Positions 24,889 to 33,437 of a stretch of DNA of 34,579 bases are shown one piece after another. Numbering within the stretch: position 1 is the stretch's first letter; the number at the start of each line of letters is the position of its first letter. The stretch spans positions 1 to 34,579 of the forward strand of contig JAQXCL010000136.1 in NCBI GenBank assembly GCA_029251885.1, given 5' to 3'. The notes below the pieces were generated by a model. That model was not told where the DNA came from and made no database searches. It worked only from the letters and a program-made list of their open reading frames with translations. Source of the DNA: Opitutales bacterium (GTDB lineage: Bacteria; Verrucomicrobiota; Verrucomicrobiia; Opitutales; Seribacteraceae). A program made the translations under genes and the position numbers.

Positions 24889-26417
24889 GCGAAGGCATTG
24901 TTTACCTAGTGGGAGCAGGTCCTGGAGACCCCGGATTATTAACCCTTAGGGCTCGTTCTCTAATCGAAGGATGTGATGTCTTGGTATACGATCACTTGGC
25001 AAATCGAAAACTTCACGACTGGGCATCGGTAGGATGTGAACGAATCGATGTCGGTAAAAGTCCGGGACGTCACACCATGGAGCAATCTGAGATTGGGGAA
25101 ATACTTGTGGCCAAGGCACAAGATGGATTGAAGGTTGTGCGTTTAAAGGGCGGAGATCCTTTTGTGTTTGGTCGTTGTGCGGAGGAGATGCTTGCTCTGG
25201 ATGAAGCCGATGTGCCTTATGAGGTAGTTCCTGGGGTTACGGCTGCTTTAGCTTGTGCTGCATATGCAGGCATTCCCTTATCTCACCGGGACTTTGGTTC
25301 CTCCATTTCCTTTCTTACTGGTCATGAGGATGTGGCTAAGGAATCCTTGCGTGTCGATTTTGCAAAGTTTGCTGAAGTCGGGGGTACACTTTGTATTTAC
25401 ATGGGGATGAGCAAACTTGAAGAGATCGTAGAAAAATTGCTCGTTGGTGGATTATCAAAAGATCGGCCAGCCGCTGTGGTCTCACAAGGCACCTTGCCTG
25501 GTCAGAGAAAAATCCTTGCTCCCCTCGGGGAATTGGTTGAGCAAGCTAGGGTGGGCGACTTAAGTGCACCTGCCATTATATTTGTGGGGAATTCAATCGG
25601 CCTGGCTCGTTCTTCAACTTGGTTTGACCGGGCACCTTTATTTGGACGTCGAATAGTCCTTACTCGAGCAAGCGGTCAGAAAAGCAAAATGCGTTCCCGA
25701 CTGGAAGAACTCGGAGCAGAAGTGATTGATTTACCTTTAATTAAAATCGAACCAGCAGAAGATCGAAAACTTGTAGCCGAGGTATTTGCAGGTATTGCCA
25801 CTTATGAATGGATAGTTTTTACAAGTGCTAATGGGGCCAAGGCCTTTATGGAAATTTTCTTTCGTGCCTATTCAGATATTCGAAGTTTTGGACCCATGCG
25901 GATTGCCTGTGTCGGAAAGTCTACAGCCGAGGTATTACAAGCCTATCAACTCAATATCGAACTTATTTCTCAGGATTCTACTGCTGAAGGATTAGCGAAA
26001 GAATTGATTGGCACCGATAGTTTAGACAGTGCCAATGTATTGGTGATCACGGGTAATCGGAATCGGGAAATTTTCGTGGATATTCTGGAGGGAGTCGGTC
26101 GGGCAATTGTCGACACCTTACCTGTATATCAGACAGATTTTGCAGATGTTCTTGAAACTGCTGATCTTAGTACACTTCTTAAAAATGGTGCTGACGCCAT
26201 CATCTTCACCAGTTCCTCTACAGCTCTTTCGTATGTAGAACAATCGGATGATTTAATTTTTAAGGAAGGTGCTCGAAAACCTATTCTTTGCAGCTTTGGG
26301 CCGCAAACATCCAAGACATTGAAGGAGAACGATTTAAAGATTGATTTGGAGGCATCTCATCCGAGTACCGATGGTTTGATTGATGCTTTAGTTAAGCATT
26401 TTTCTGCGTCTGGATGA
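24870..26417 (+). CDS. cobA-hemD: Fused uroporphyrinogen-III C-methyltransferase and uroporphyrinogen-III synthase
   Basis: A 515-residue bifunctional protein. Residues 10-250 are a SUMT domain: VYLVGAGPGDPGLLT at 12-26, VVRLKGGDPFVFGRCAEE, EVVPGVTAALACAAYAGIPLSHR and CIYMGMSKLEEIV; it adds two methyl groups to uroporphyrinogen III on the way to siroheme and cobalamin. Residues 260-515 resemble HemD, weakly conserved as usual but with GRRIVLTRASGQ, WIVFTSANGAKAF and DAIIFTSSSTALSY; it closes the tetrapyrrole ring. Such fusions occur in several phyla. hemC lies upstream with overlap and trpF overlaps the 3' end by four bases. The product would sit at the branch between heme and siroheme. Confidence 0.94.
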   Translation: MDKNQLSEGIVYLVGAGPGDPGLLTLRARSLIEGCDVLVYDHLANRKLHDWASVGCERIDVGKSPGRHTMEQSEIGEILVAKAQDGLKVVRLKGGDPFVFGRCAEEMLALDEADVPYEVVPGVTAALACAAYAGIPLSHRDFGSSISFLTGHEDVAKESLRVDFAKFAEVGGTLCIYMGMSKLEEIVEKLLVGGLSKDRPAAVVSQGTLPGQRKILAPLGELVEQARVGDLSAPAIIFVGNSIGLARSSTWFDRAPLFGRRIVLTRASGQKSKMRSRLEELGAEVIDLPLIKIEPAEDRKLVAEVFAGIATYEWIVFTSANGAKAFMEIFFRAYSDIRSFGPMRIACVGKSTAEVLQAYQLNIELISQDSTAEGLAKELIGTDSLDSANVLVITGNRNREIFVDILEGVGRAIVDTLPVYQTDFADVLETADLSTLLKNGADAIIFTSSSTALSYVEQSDDLIFKEGARKPILCSFGPQTSKTLKENDLKIDLEASHPSTDGLIDALVKHFSASG

Positions 26418-27055
26418 GGCCAAAAATAGTCAAGGTCTGCGGGATTACCCGATCTGAAGATATTCGGATATGTCAGGATGCCGGTACGGACGCCCTTGGC
26501 TTTATTTTTCACCCGTCATCTCCAAGGAACCTTTCTATCGAACAGTACGAACGGTTGATTGCCGAAATAAACTTTGAGAGTACTTGTAAAGTTGCAGTGG
26601 CGGTTACCCCAAATATGTCACGAGTTCGCGAATTTATCGAAGCCGGTTTCGATAAATTCCAATTTCATTTTCCAAGTGGGTTTTCATTAGATAAGATTGC
26701 TGAGTGGTCCGCATTGGTCGGGCGTGCCAATCTATGGCTTGCTCCACGCCTGAGTAATGTTGATAAATTTTGCCTGGAATATTTGACCTTCGCCAAGTCC
26801 ATCCTCATGGACGCTTACACAATTGATGCTTACGGAGGAACCGGGAAGCAAGCCGATTGGGAAAGGTTTAAAAGGTTACGGGTTGACCATCCCGGATATC
26901 AGTGGATTTTAGCCGGGGGTCTTGGACCGGATACCTTGAGTGAAGCGGTCCGCCAAGCCGAGCCAGATGGAATTGATTTAAATAGTGGTTTGGAGAGCAG
27001 TCCGGGAATCAAGGATGCAGATAAAATAAAGGCTGTATTTAATCTGCTTTCCTAA
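26414..27055 (+). CDS. trpF: Phosphoribosylanthranilate isomerase
   Basis: The 213-residue (beta-alpha)8 enzyme isomerises phosphoribosylanthranilate in tryptophan synthesis. The general base C9 in KVCGIT, DALGFIFHPSSPRN, the general acid D133 in LMDAY, GGTGKQADW and LAGGLGPDTL are all present. Two normally strict motifs differ: QFHF at 83-86 where QLHG is usual, and DLNSGLE at 188-194 where DVSSGVE is usual. No other trp gene is nearby. It overlaps cobA-hemD by ATGA, so it is translated with the tetrapyrrole genes. It ends 21 bases from the convergent ffh stop. Confidence 0.92.
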   Translation: MRPKIVKVCGITRSEDIRICQDAGTDALGFIFHPSSPRNLSIEQYERLIAEINFESTCKVAVAVTPNMSRVREFIEAGFDKFQFHFPSGFSLDKIAEWSALVGRANLWLAPRLSNVDKFCLEYLTFAKSILMDAYTIDAYGGTGKQADWERFKRLRVDHPGYQWILAGGLGPDTLSEAVRQAEPDGIDLNSGLESSPGIKDADKIKAVFNLLS

Positions 27056-27076
27056 AAAATTTAATTCACAAAGGTC

Positions 27077-28465
27077 TTATTTAAATTGCTTAGCGAGCTT
27101 GGCTAATTGTTTTGGGTCCATCCCGTCAAGGTCAGGCAAGCCTCCACCACCTCCGCCACCAAAGGCATTCATTAACTGTTTCATCTTTCCGCCTTTCATT
27201 TTCCTCATCATTTTTTGCATTTGGGAAAATTGTTTAATCAATAAATTAACGTCACGGATTTGAACACCTGCTCCATCGGCGATTCTTTTTCTTCTGGATC
27301 CGCCAATGATTCGGGGGAAGCGGCGTTCTTGCTTGGTCATCGATAAAATAATGGCTTCGTGCCGTCCGAGTGCTGCTTCTTCTTTGTCGCCTACTTGAAC
27401 ATTACCCATACCTGGAAGCATCTGTGCAATAGAACCCATGGATCCGAGTTTTTTCATTTGCCTCATTTGGGTAAGGAAATCCTCAAAGTCGAATTCGGCT
27501 TTGAGCATTTTCTCGGCCATGCGGGCAGATTCCTCTTCATCGAAATGTTCCTGTGCTTTTTCAACCAAAGACACAACATCTCCCATTCCTAAAATCCGGG
27601 AGGCCATGCGGTCCGGATGAAAAGCTTCAAATTCATCAATTTTCTCGCCTGTCCCCATGAACTTGATTGGAGCCCCTGTGACCTTCTTCATGGAGAGGGC
27701 GGCACCTCCACGGGCATCTCCATCTATTTTGGTCAAAATGATACCGCTCAATCCTAAGCGTTCGTGAAAAGTTTTGGCTACATTTACTGCTTCTTGTCCT
27801 AGGGCTGCGTCGGCAACTAAGAGGATTTCATGCGGATCAATTTCTTTTTTCAGACGTTCTAATTCGTCGACCAAATTATCGTCAATTTGCAGACGCCCCG
27901 CAGTATCAAAAATGACGAGGTCCGAACCGTTAGATTTCGATTTTTCCCAGCCCGCACGTGCGATGGCAGAAACGTCCTTACTTTCCCTGTCTAGGTAACA
28001 TGAAAAATTCTCTTGTTTGGCAAGAAACTCCAATTGATCGATGGCAGCAGGTCGGTAAACATCACAAGCAACCAACATTGGAGTCCTGCCATCCTTGACG
28101 AGATGCTTGGCTAGTTTTGCTGAGGTGGTAGTTTTTCCTGCCCCATGCAAGCCAACCATAAGAACGCGCAAGGGACGGTCAGTATGCAGAGCAGAATTCC
28201 CCTCGCCGAGTAATCTTACCAATTCATCGTTGATAATTTTTACAACTTGTTGAGCAGGTTCGACGGACTTTAAAACTTCCTGGCCTAAACAAGCACTTTT
28301 TACTTCATCCACAAATTCACGGGCTACTTTGAAGTGAACATCAGCTGATAGAAGTGCCTTGCGTACTTCAGTTAGGGCATCGGAAATATTATCCTCAGAC
28401 AGTTTACTTTTTCCACCAAGGGTTTTTAGAACCCCGCTTAATTTATCCGACAAGTTTTGAAACAT
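27077..28465 (-). CDS. ffh: Signal recognition particle protein Ffh
   Basis: The SRP54 GTPase, which with 4.5S RNA targets membrane proteins to FtsY and the translocon. The start is ATG 28465, giving [14 protein letters not shown], the normal Ffh beginning, and 462 residues; the longest frame from 28579 adds 38 atypical residues and would overlap serA and begin upstream of the likely promoter. The N domain is followed by the G domain ([39 protein letters not shown]) and the methionine-rich M domain ([23 protein letters not shown], then [19 protein letters not shown]). A run of seven glycines precedes the end. No 4.5S RNA gene is seen nearby. Confidence 0.97.
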   Translation of the reverse strand: MFQNLSDKLSGVLKTLGGKSKLSEDNISDALTEVRKALLSADVHFKVAREFVDEVKSACLGQEVLKSVEPAQQVVKIINDELVRLLGEGNSALHTDRPLRVLMVGLHGAGKTTTSAKLAKHLVKDGRTPMLVACDVYRPAAIDQLEFLAKQENFSCYLDRESKDVSAIARAGWEKSKSNGSDLVIFDTAGRLQIDDNLVDELERLKKEIDPHEILLVADAALGQEAVNVAKTFHERLGLSGIILTKIDGDARGGAALSMKKVTGAPIKFMGTGEKIDEFEAFHPDRMASRILGMGDVVSLVEKAQEHFDEEESARMAEKMLKAEFDFEDFLTQMRQMKKLGSMGSIAQMLPGMGNVQVGDKEEAALGRHEAIILSMTKQERRFPRIIGGSRRKRIADGAGVQIRDVNLLIKQFSQMQKMMRKMKGGKMKQLMNAFGGGGGGGLPDLDGMDPKQLAKLAKQFK

Positions 28466-28509
28466 ATCAAAATACAATGTCATTGAGGGCTGGATGGGGA
28501 AAGCCATAA

Positions 28510-28538
28510 ATCTTACAGGTGGCTTTACTCGTTGCCAA
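28510..28538 (-). promoter_or_regulatory. Predicted promoter of ffh
   Basis: On the minus strand: -35 TTGGCA (28538-28533), a 17-base spacer, and -10 TAAGAT (28515-28510). Initiation would be near 28503, about 38 bases before the ffh ATG at 28465, which supports that start over the longer frame. The 126-base gap to serA also holds TTTACT and TTTAAA on the plus strand with a 17-base spacer, a weaker candidate for serA. Confidence 0.5.
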
Positions 28539-28591
28539 AAGGAGGATTTAAAGTAGGTTGTACCTTTCTTTCTAAACACCTTTCAGCACCT

Positions 28592-30187
28592 ATGAAGATT
28601 CTAGTAGCGGATCGCATCTCTCCACTCGGAGTAGAGTTTTTGCAAAAGCAAGATGGCTTTGAAGTAGTCGAAGCCTATGGTTTATCACCCGATGAGGTGG
28701 TTGAGCAAGCCCGCGAGGCTTATGCCATTATCGTTCGAAGTGATACCCGGGTAACTCGGGAAGTTATGGAAGCCGCTCCTATGCTTAAAGCAGTCGGTCG
28801 AGCAGGCGTAGGAGTCGACAATATTGATATCGATGCTGCTACCGAGCGGGGAGTCATCGTTATGAACACGCCTGGAGGGAATACCATCGCCACTGCAGAA
28901 CTTACTTTTACACATATGCTTTGTGGTACTCGGCCTGTTGTTCGCGGTGTTTCGGGTATGCGCGATGGAAAATGGGAACGTAAACAGCTTAAAGGTGCGG
29001 AGTTAAGAAATAAGACCCTGTCTATCTTAGGCCTCGGGCGAATTGGTGCCGAAGTGGCCAAGCGTGCCCGGGCATTTGAGATGACTGTGATCGCTTATGA
29101 TCCTTACTTGACCGAGGAACGGGCCAAGGAATTGGAAATTGAAAAGGTCGATTTGGACGACGCCTTTGCTCGTGCAGATTATCTTACCGTACATATGCCA
29201 ATGACGGCTCAGACCAAAGGAATTGTCGATGAAGCTGCTTTTGCCAAGATGAAGGACGGTGTTCGTGTATTCAATTGTGCCCGTGGGGGAATTATCAAGG
29301 AATCTGCCTTAGTTGAAGCCTTGAAAAACGGAAAAGTCGCAGCTGCCGGACTAGACGTTTACGAACAGGAACCTCTGCCCGAAGACCATGAATTTCGTAG
29401 TATCGAAAATTTAAACCTTACTCCCCACTTGGGTGCTTCTACCGAGGAAGCCCAAGAAAGTGTAGGGGTAGAAATTGCGGAAGCTATTGCTGAGGTGTTG
29501 CAGGGCGGTCGCATTCGTAATGCCATTAATATGCCATCGATCGACCCAAAGGATTTGCAAACCCTCAGCCCCTATTTGGAGCTTTGCATGCGCCTGGGTG
29601 CATTTGCCCGACAAGCTGCTCGAGAAACTGTTCAGTCCTTACACATTACATACTGGGGGGGGATGATTGATTTTGATACCATTCCCTTAACCCGTGCCGT
29701 TCAGAAAGGTTGGCTTAATGGAATTGCAGGAGATGAAGGTGTCAACGATGTAAATGCCCCTTATAAAATAAAAGCGTTGGGCATAAAGGTGGAAACCACC
29801 AAGTCATCTTCCTCTGCGGATTACAATGAATTGATCGAGGTACGAACTATTGATTCTAATGGGAAGGAACAATCGGTCCGTGGAACGATTATTGGAAAGA
29901 ATGCTGATCCGAGAATTGTCGAGGTAGATGGAGAAGCCATCGAGGCTCGCCCTGTGGATACCTTGCTTGTGGTGAGAAACTTGGATAAGCCTGGGATTGT
30001 GGGCAAAGTCGGGTCGATACTTGGTCAGTTTGGAGTCAATATAGCCAACATGTCTCTGAGCAGGTCTGAGGGTTCTGAGTCAGCACTAACTATTTTGGAA
30101 TTAGACGAGGAGCCCGCGCCTGAAGCAATTGAACAGTTGGTCGCCGATGCGGATATTCAAGAAGCCCGGGTATCTCGCCAGAAATAG
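28592..30187 (+). CDS. serA: D-3-phosphoglycerate dehydrogenase
   Basis: The start is ATG 28592 (531 residues, the usual long-form length); an upstream frame from 28532 adds 20 residues with no family character. The enzyme oxidises 3-phosphoglycerate with NAD, the first step of serine synthesis. The order is substrate domain (MKILVADRISPLG), Rossmann motif ILGLGRIGAEVAKRA, FNCARGGI with the catalytic arginine, the catalytic histidine in LTPHLGASTEEAQ, then the allosteric substrate-binding domain and a C-terminal ACT domain (LVVRNLDKPGIVGKVGSILGQFGVNIANM). The ACT domain is the usual site of serine feedback. plsY follows after 35 bases. Confidence 0.97.
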   Translation: MKILVADRISPLGVEFLQKQDGFEVVEAYGLSPDEVVEQAREAYAIIVRSDTRVTREVMEAAPMLKAVGRAGVGVDNIDIDAATERGVIVMNTPGGNTIATAELTFTHMLCGTRPVVRGVSGMRDGKWERKQLKGAELRNKTLSILGLGRIGAEVAKRARAFEMTVIAYDPYLTEERAKELEIEKVDLDDAFARADYLTVHMPMTAQTKGIVDEAAFAKMKDGVRVFNCARGGIIKESALVEALKNGKVAAAGLDVYEQEPLPEDHEFRSIENLNLTPHLGASTEEAQESVGVEIAEAIAEVLQGGRIRNAINMPSIDPKDLQTLSPYLELCMRLGAFARQAARETVQSLHITYWGGMIDFDTIPLTRAVQKGWLNGIAGDEGVNDVNAPYKIKALGIKVETTKSSSSADYNELIEVRTIDSNGKEQSVRGTIIGKNADPRIVEVDGEAIEARPVDTLLVVRNLDKPGIVGKVGSILGQFGVNIANMSLSRSEGSESALTILELDEEPAPEAIEQLVADADIQEARVSRQK

Positions 30188-30222
30188 GCTTCCAGGGAAT
30201 TCTCTTTTAAGTACCTCAAGCT

Positions 30223-30858
30223 ATGTTAAGCGTAGAAACAATATCCGTTTTAATTATCGGTTATTTGATCGGATCGGTTCCATGGGCGGTGATTGTGGCC
30301 AAGCGTTCGGGTGTTGATATTTTTTCTGTTGGTAGTGGGAACCCTGGGGCTACCAATGTTTTACGGACTCTTGGTAAACCTTCGGGTTACTTGGTGTTTT
30401 TCCTCGATTTTCTAAAGGGCGTACTCGCAGTTTGTTGGTTTCAAATACCCTTATTTTCTTTCTCAGGTGACTCCTCATTAGCTTTGTGGGGCTTGCCTGC
30501 AGCGGTGCTCGGACATACCTATCCATTGTTTACAAAATTTCGTGGGGGCAAGGGAGTTGCTACAGCGATGGGCGGATTATTGGCCCTTATGCCCGCCTGT
30601 TTACTTATTGGGTTATTTGTATGGGGTCTAACTTTTTATCTAACTCGATATGTGGCCGTTGCTTCTATTGCTTTTGGTTTAAGTTTACCTGTATGTGCGA
30701 TTATAGGTATATCTGCTGATGAGCCTGGAGGTGGAGGCAAAACTTTTTTGGCATTTATCGTGATGGGATGGATTGTCTGGAGGCATCGGGCCAACCTCCT
30801 TCGTTTGCGTCAAGGAACTGAAAACCGATTTGAGCGCAAAGATAAAACCAAACGATAA
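30223..30858 (+). CDS. plsY: Acyl-phosphate:glycerol-3-phosphate acyltransferase
   Basis: A 211-residue membrane enzyme that transfers an acyl chain from acyl phosphate to glycerol 3-phosphate, the first acylation of phospholipid synthesis. The three conserved cytoplasmic motifs are seen: SGNPGATNVLR, GHTYPLFTKFRGGKGVAT and the shorter C-terminal WRHRANLLRLRQGTE. About five to six helices are present. It lies 35 bases after serA and 11 before hom, in the middle of an amino-acid block. No plsX is in view. Confidence 0.95.
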   Translation: MLSVETISVLIIGYLIGSVPWAVIVAKRSGVDIFSVGSGNPGATNVLRTLGKPSGYLVFFLDFLKGVLAVCWFQIPLFSFSGDSSLALWGLPAAVLGHTYPLFTKFRGGKGVATAMGGLLALMPACLLIGLFVWGLTFYLTRYVAVASIAFGLSLPVCAIIGISADEPGGGGKTFLAFIVMGWIVWRHRANLLRLRQGTENRFERKDKTKR

Positions 30859-30869
30859 CCAATTGTCAG

Positions 30870-32204
30870 ATGAATAATCAAACACAGGATAGCCCAAAAG
30901 TGATAAAGGTGGGCATATTAGGTTTTGGCACTGTTGGCCAGGGGACATGGAAACATTTATTGGAAAACGACAAATTTTGGCCCAAAATATTGGGGTCACA
31001 ATTGGTACCCATACGGGCATCAGTCCGCTCTCTTGATAAAGAACGCAGCGTTGCAATTCCGGCCGAATGTTTGACCACTGATTCTGCTTCAATCGTAAAC
31101 GATCCAGAAATTGATTTAATTTGTGAACTAATTGGTGGGGTTAAGGAAGCCAAGGAATTGACCATGCAGGCATTTGCTCAAGGGAAATCTGTGATTACGG
31201 CAAATAAGGCTTTGATTTGCGAACACGGTGAGGAACTTTTTCGCTTAGCTGAACAAGCTGGTGTAGGCTATGGATTTGAGGCAAGTGTTGCAGGAGGTAT
31301 TCCCATTATCAAAGTACTGCGTGAAAGTTTAGTCGCTAATGACTTTCCCCTTATTTATGGAATTCTGAACGGAACTTCTAATTACATTCTTACCCGGATG
31401 GAGAAAGAAGGTGCAAGTTTTGATGAAGTCCTCGGGGATGCTCGTACACTCGGTTATGTTGAGGCCGACGAAGCTCTTGATCTAGATGGAGTGGATGCTG
31501 CCCACAAGGCTGTGATTCTTGCATACTTGGCTCATGGAATATGGGTCGATTTAAATGAAGTAACGGTTGAGGGTGTCCGGCGGATTTCTAATGAAGACTT
31601 AGCAGCTGCTGAAAATCTCGGCTGTCGTATAAAATTGATCGGAGTAATCCGAAGAAATTTTGAGAACAATCATGTATCCGTAGCAGTTCATCCGGCATTA
31701 ATTCCAGTTGAGGAGACCATTGCTCGTACGGATGGAGTGCACAACGGTATATGTCTGAATGGATCGGTGGTAGGCACAGTTGTTCTAACAGGCCGTGGGG
31801 CAGGGCAGGACCCCACTGCTAGCTCAGTGATTTCTGATTTGGTCGATGTGGTCAAAGGTATGCAAGGCCTTTCATCGATGCCCAAATTATTACATGTGTC
31901 CCCTGAAGAGTGTTCCTTGGCATCACTCCAGGAAATCGCGGGCAGATTTTATTTACGTCTCTCGGTGGATGATCGTCCAGGGCAGTTGGCCAAAGTTGCA
32001 GAATGCCTTGCCGAGCGTGGCATCAGTTTAGCTACGGTCTCTCAAACACCTCACGAGAATAATCAGCCAGCAAGCTTGATATTAACGACCCATCAAACCA
32101 ACGAACATTCCATTGCCCAAGCGTTGAATCAATTGGAGCAATTACCTGGGGTTATGGATAAACCCGTACTCTTTCGAATGTTTGATCCGAACGGAATTTT
32201 TTAA
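30870..32204 (+). CDS. hom: Homoserine dehydrogenase with ACT domain
   Basis: The 444-residue monofunctional enzyme reduces aspartate semialdehyde to homoserine. The Rossmann motif GILGFGTVGQG is at about 14-24, followed by VITANKALICEHG, the catalytic-lysine region GVDAAHKAVILAYLAHG, and the characteristic YGILNGTSNYILTRM. A C-terminal ACT domain (RLSVDDRPGQLAKVAECLAERGISLATV) suggests threonine feedback. It follows plsY by 11 bases; lysC starts one base after its stop, so expression is coupled. ATG at 30870 has no clear Shine-Dalgarno site. Confidence 0.96.
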   Translation: MNNQTQDSPKVIKVGILGFGTVGQGTWKHLLENDKFWPKILGSQLVPIRASVRSLDKERSVAIPAECLTTDSASIVNDPEIDLICELIGGVKEAKELTMQAFAQGKSVITANKALICEHGEELFRLAEQAGVGYGFEASVAGGIPIIKVLRESLVANDFPLIYGILNGTSNYILTRMEKEGASFDEVLGDARTLGYVEADEALDLDGVDAAHKAVILAYLAHGIWVDLNEVTVEGVRRISNEDLAAAENLGCRIKLIGVIRRNFENNHVSVAVHPALIPVEETIARTDGVHNGICLNGSVVGTVVLTGRGAGQDPTASSVISDLVDVVKGMQGLSSMPKLLHVSPEECSLASLQEIAGRFYLRLSVDDRPGQLAKVAECLAERGISLATVSQTPHENNQPASLILTTHQTNEHSIAQALNQLEQLPGVMDKPVLFRMFDPNGIF

Positions 32205-32205
32205 G

Positions 32206-33420
32206 ATGAATGTGGTGGTACAGAAATACGGAGGTACTTCCGTGGCGGATGTTGACCGTATTAAAAAAGTGGCTCGTCGGGTTAAATTAGCGGTTGATTC
32301 TGGCTATGGGGTACTGGTTGTCGTTTCGGCACGGGCAGGAGTAACCAATCAACTTATAGAAAGAGCTAAGGCAATTCAGAAAAATCCATCCGAGCGTGAA
32401 CTTGATATGCTTATGACTTGCGGAGAGCAGGAGACGATCGCTCTGCTTTGCATGGCTCTACACACAATCAAGGTCCCTGCAATTTCGAGAACTGGCTGGC
32501 AAGCAGGAATCCAGACTGAAGGTTTACACGCAAAATCGCGTATACGTGAAGTCACTGGCGGAGACTTGCGCAAGCAATTGCGTGCTGGAAATGTGGTTGT
32601 TGTTGCCGGCTTTCAGGGCGTGAATGACAAAGGGGATGTTACTACTTTTGGTCGGGGTGGCTCAGATCTCAGTGCGATCGCTTTGGCGGGTAATTTAAGG
32701 GCAAAGGGTTGTCAGATTTTTACAGATGTTGAGGGTGTATACACTGCGGACCCACGCATCGTTCCTGATGCGCGTAAAATTCCCGAAATTAGTTACGAAG
32801 AAATGCTCGAACTCGCAAGCAGTGGATCAAAAGTGATGCAGACACGAGCCGTGGAATTTGCCCAGAAACACAATATTCCATTTGAGGTACGATCAAGTTT
32901 CTCAAAAAAATCCGGAACCATGGTAAAAAAGAAAGTAAAATCGTTAGAGGATATGCTCGTAAGCGGCGTAGCCACAGACAAAAACCAAGTGCGTATTAGC
33001 GTGACCGAATTGCCTGACCGCCCAGGTGCTGCCGCTGCCGTATTTAAGGTAATGGCTGAAGCAGGAGTGGTCGTGGATATGATCATTCAAAATGTTGGCC
33101 GCCAGGGACTTGCCAACCTTTCCTTTACTGTTCCTTCAGAAGATGCGTTCCGGGCAGAAAAAGCACTTAAGGAACATTTTGCCGATGGTAATGGGGGTAA
33201 GCTCGGAAAGAGTACCAATATTGTTAAGGTATCTGTGGTCGGCGTAGGCATGCGTTCTCACTCTGGAGTTGCTGCCACTTTTTTTGATGCTCTTGCTAAT
33301 GAAGGTATCAACATGTTGATGATCAGTACCTCGGAGATTAAGATTTCTGTAGCGGTTGAACCGAAAAGCGGGGATGAAGCAACTCGAGTGGCTCATCAAG
33401 CCTTCGGGTTGGGCAAGTAA
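32206..33420 (+). CDS. lysC: Aspartate kinase (aspartokinase)
   Basis: The 404-residue kinase phosphorylates aspartate, the first step toward threonine, methionine and lysine. The start ATG 32206 gives the standard MNVVVQKYGGTSVADVDRI; a longer frame from 32182 overlaps hom and is not needed. Catalytic segments VVSARAGVTNQL, TTFGRGGSDLSAIALA and the ATP-site DVEGVYTADPRI are present. Two C-terminal ACT domains follow (VRISVTELPDRPGAAAAVF and VKVSVVGVGMRSHSGVAATF), the usual sites of lysine and/or threonine inhibition. It is preceded by hom by one base and followed by thrC after 17. Confidence 0.97.
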   Translation: MNVVVQKYGGTSVADVDRIKKVARRVKLAVDSGYGVLVVVSARAGVTNQLIERAKAIQKNPSERELDMLMTCGEQETIALLCMALHTIKVPAISRTGWQAGIQTEGLHAKSRIREVTGGDLRKQLRAGNVVVVAGFQGVNDKGDVTTFGRGGSDLSAIALAGNLRAKGCQIFTDVEGVYTADPRIVPDARKIPEISYEEMLELASSGSKVMQTRAVEFAQKHNIPFEVRSSFSKKSGTMVKKKVKSLEDMLVSGVATDKNQVRISVTELPDRPGAAAAVFKVMAEAGVVVDMIIQNVGRQGLANLSFTVPSEDAFRAEKALKEHFADGNGGKLGKSTNIVKVSVVGVGMRSHSGVAATFFDALANEGINMLMISTSEIKISVAVEPKSGDEATRVAHQAFGLGK

Positions 33421-33437
33421 TCTAGTATAGATCGAGC

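Noticed and set aside
28466-28579. Longer ffh reading frame with 38 extra N-terminal residues
   Set aside because: It overlaps the serA side, starts upstream of the predicted promoter, and the extra residues are unlike Ffh; ATG 28465 gives the family N-terminus.
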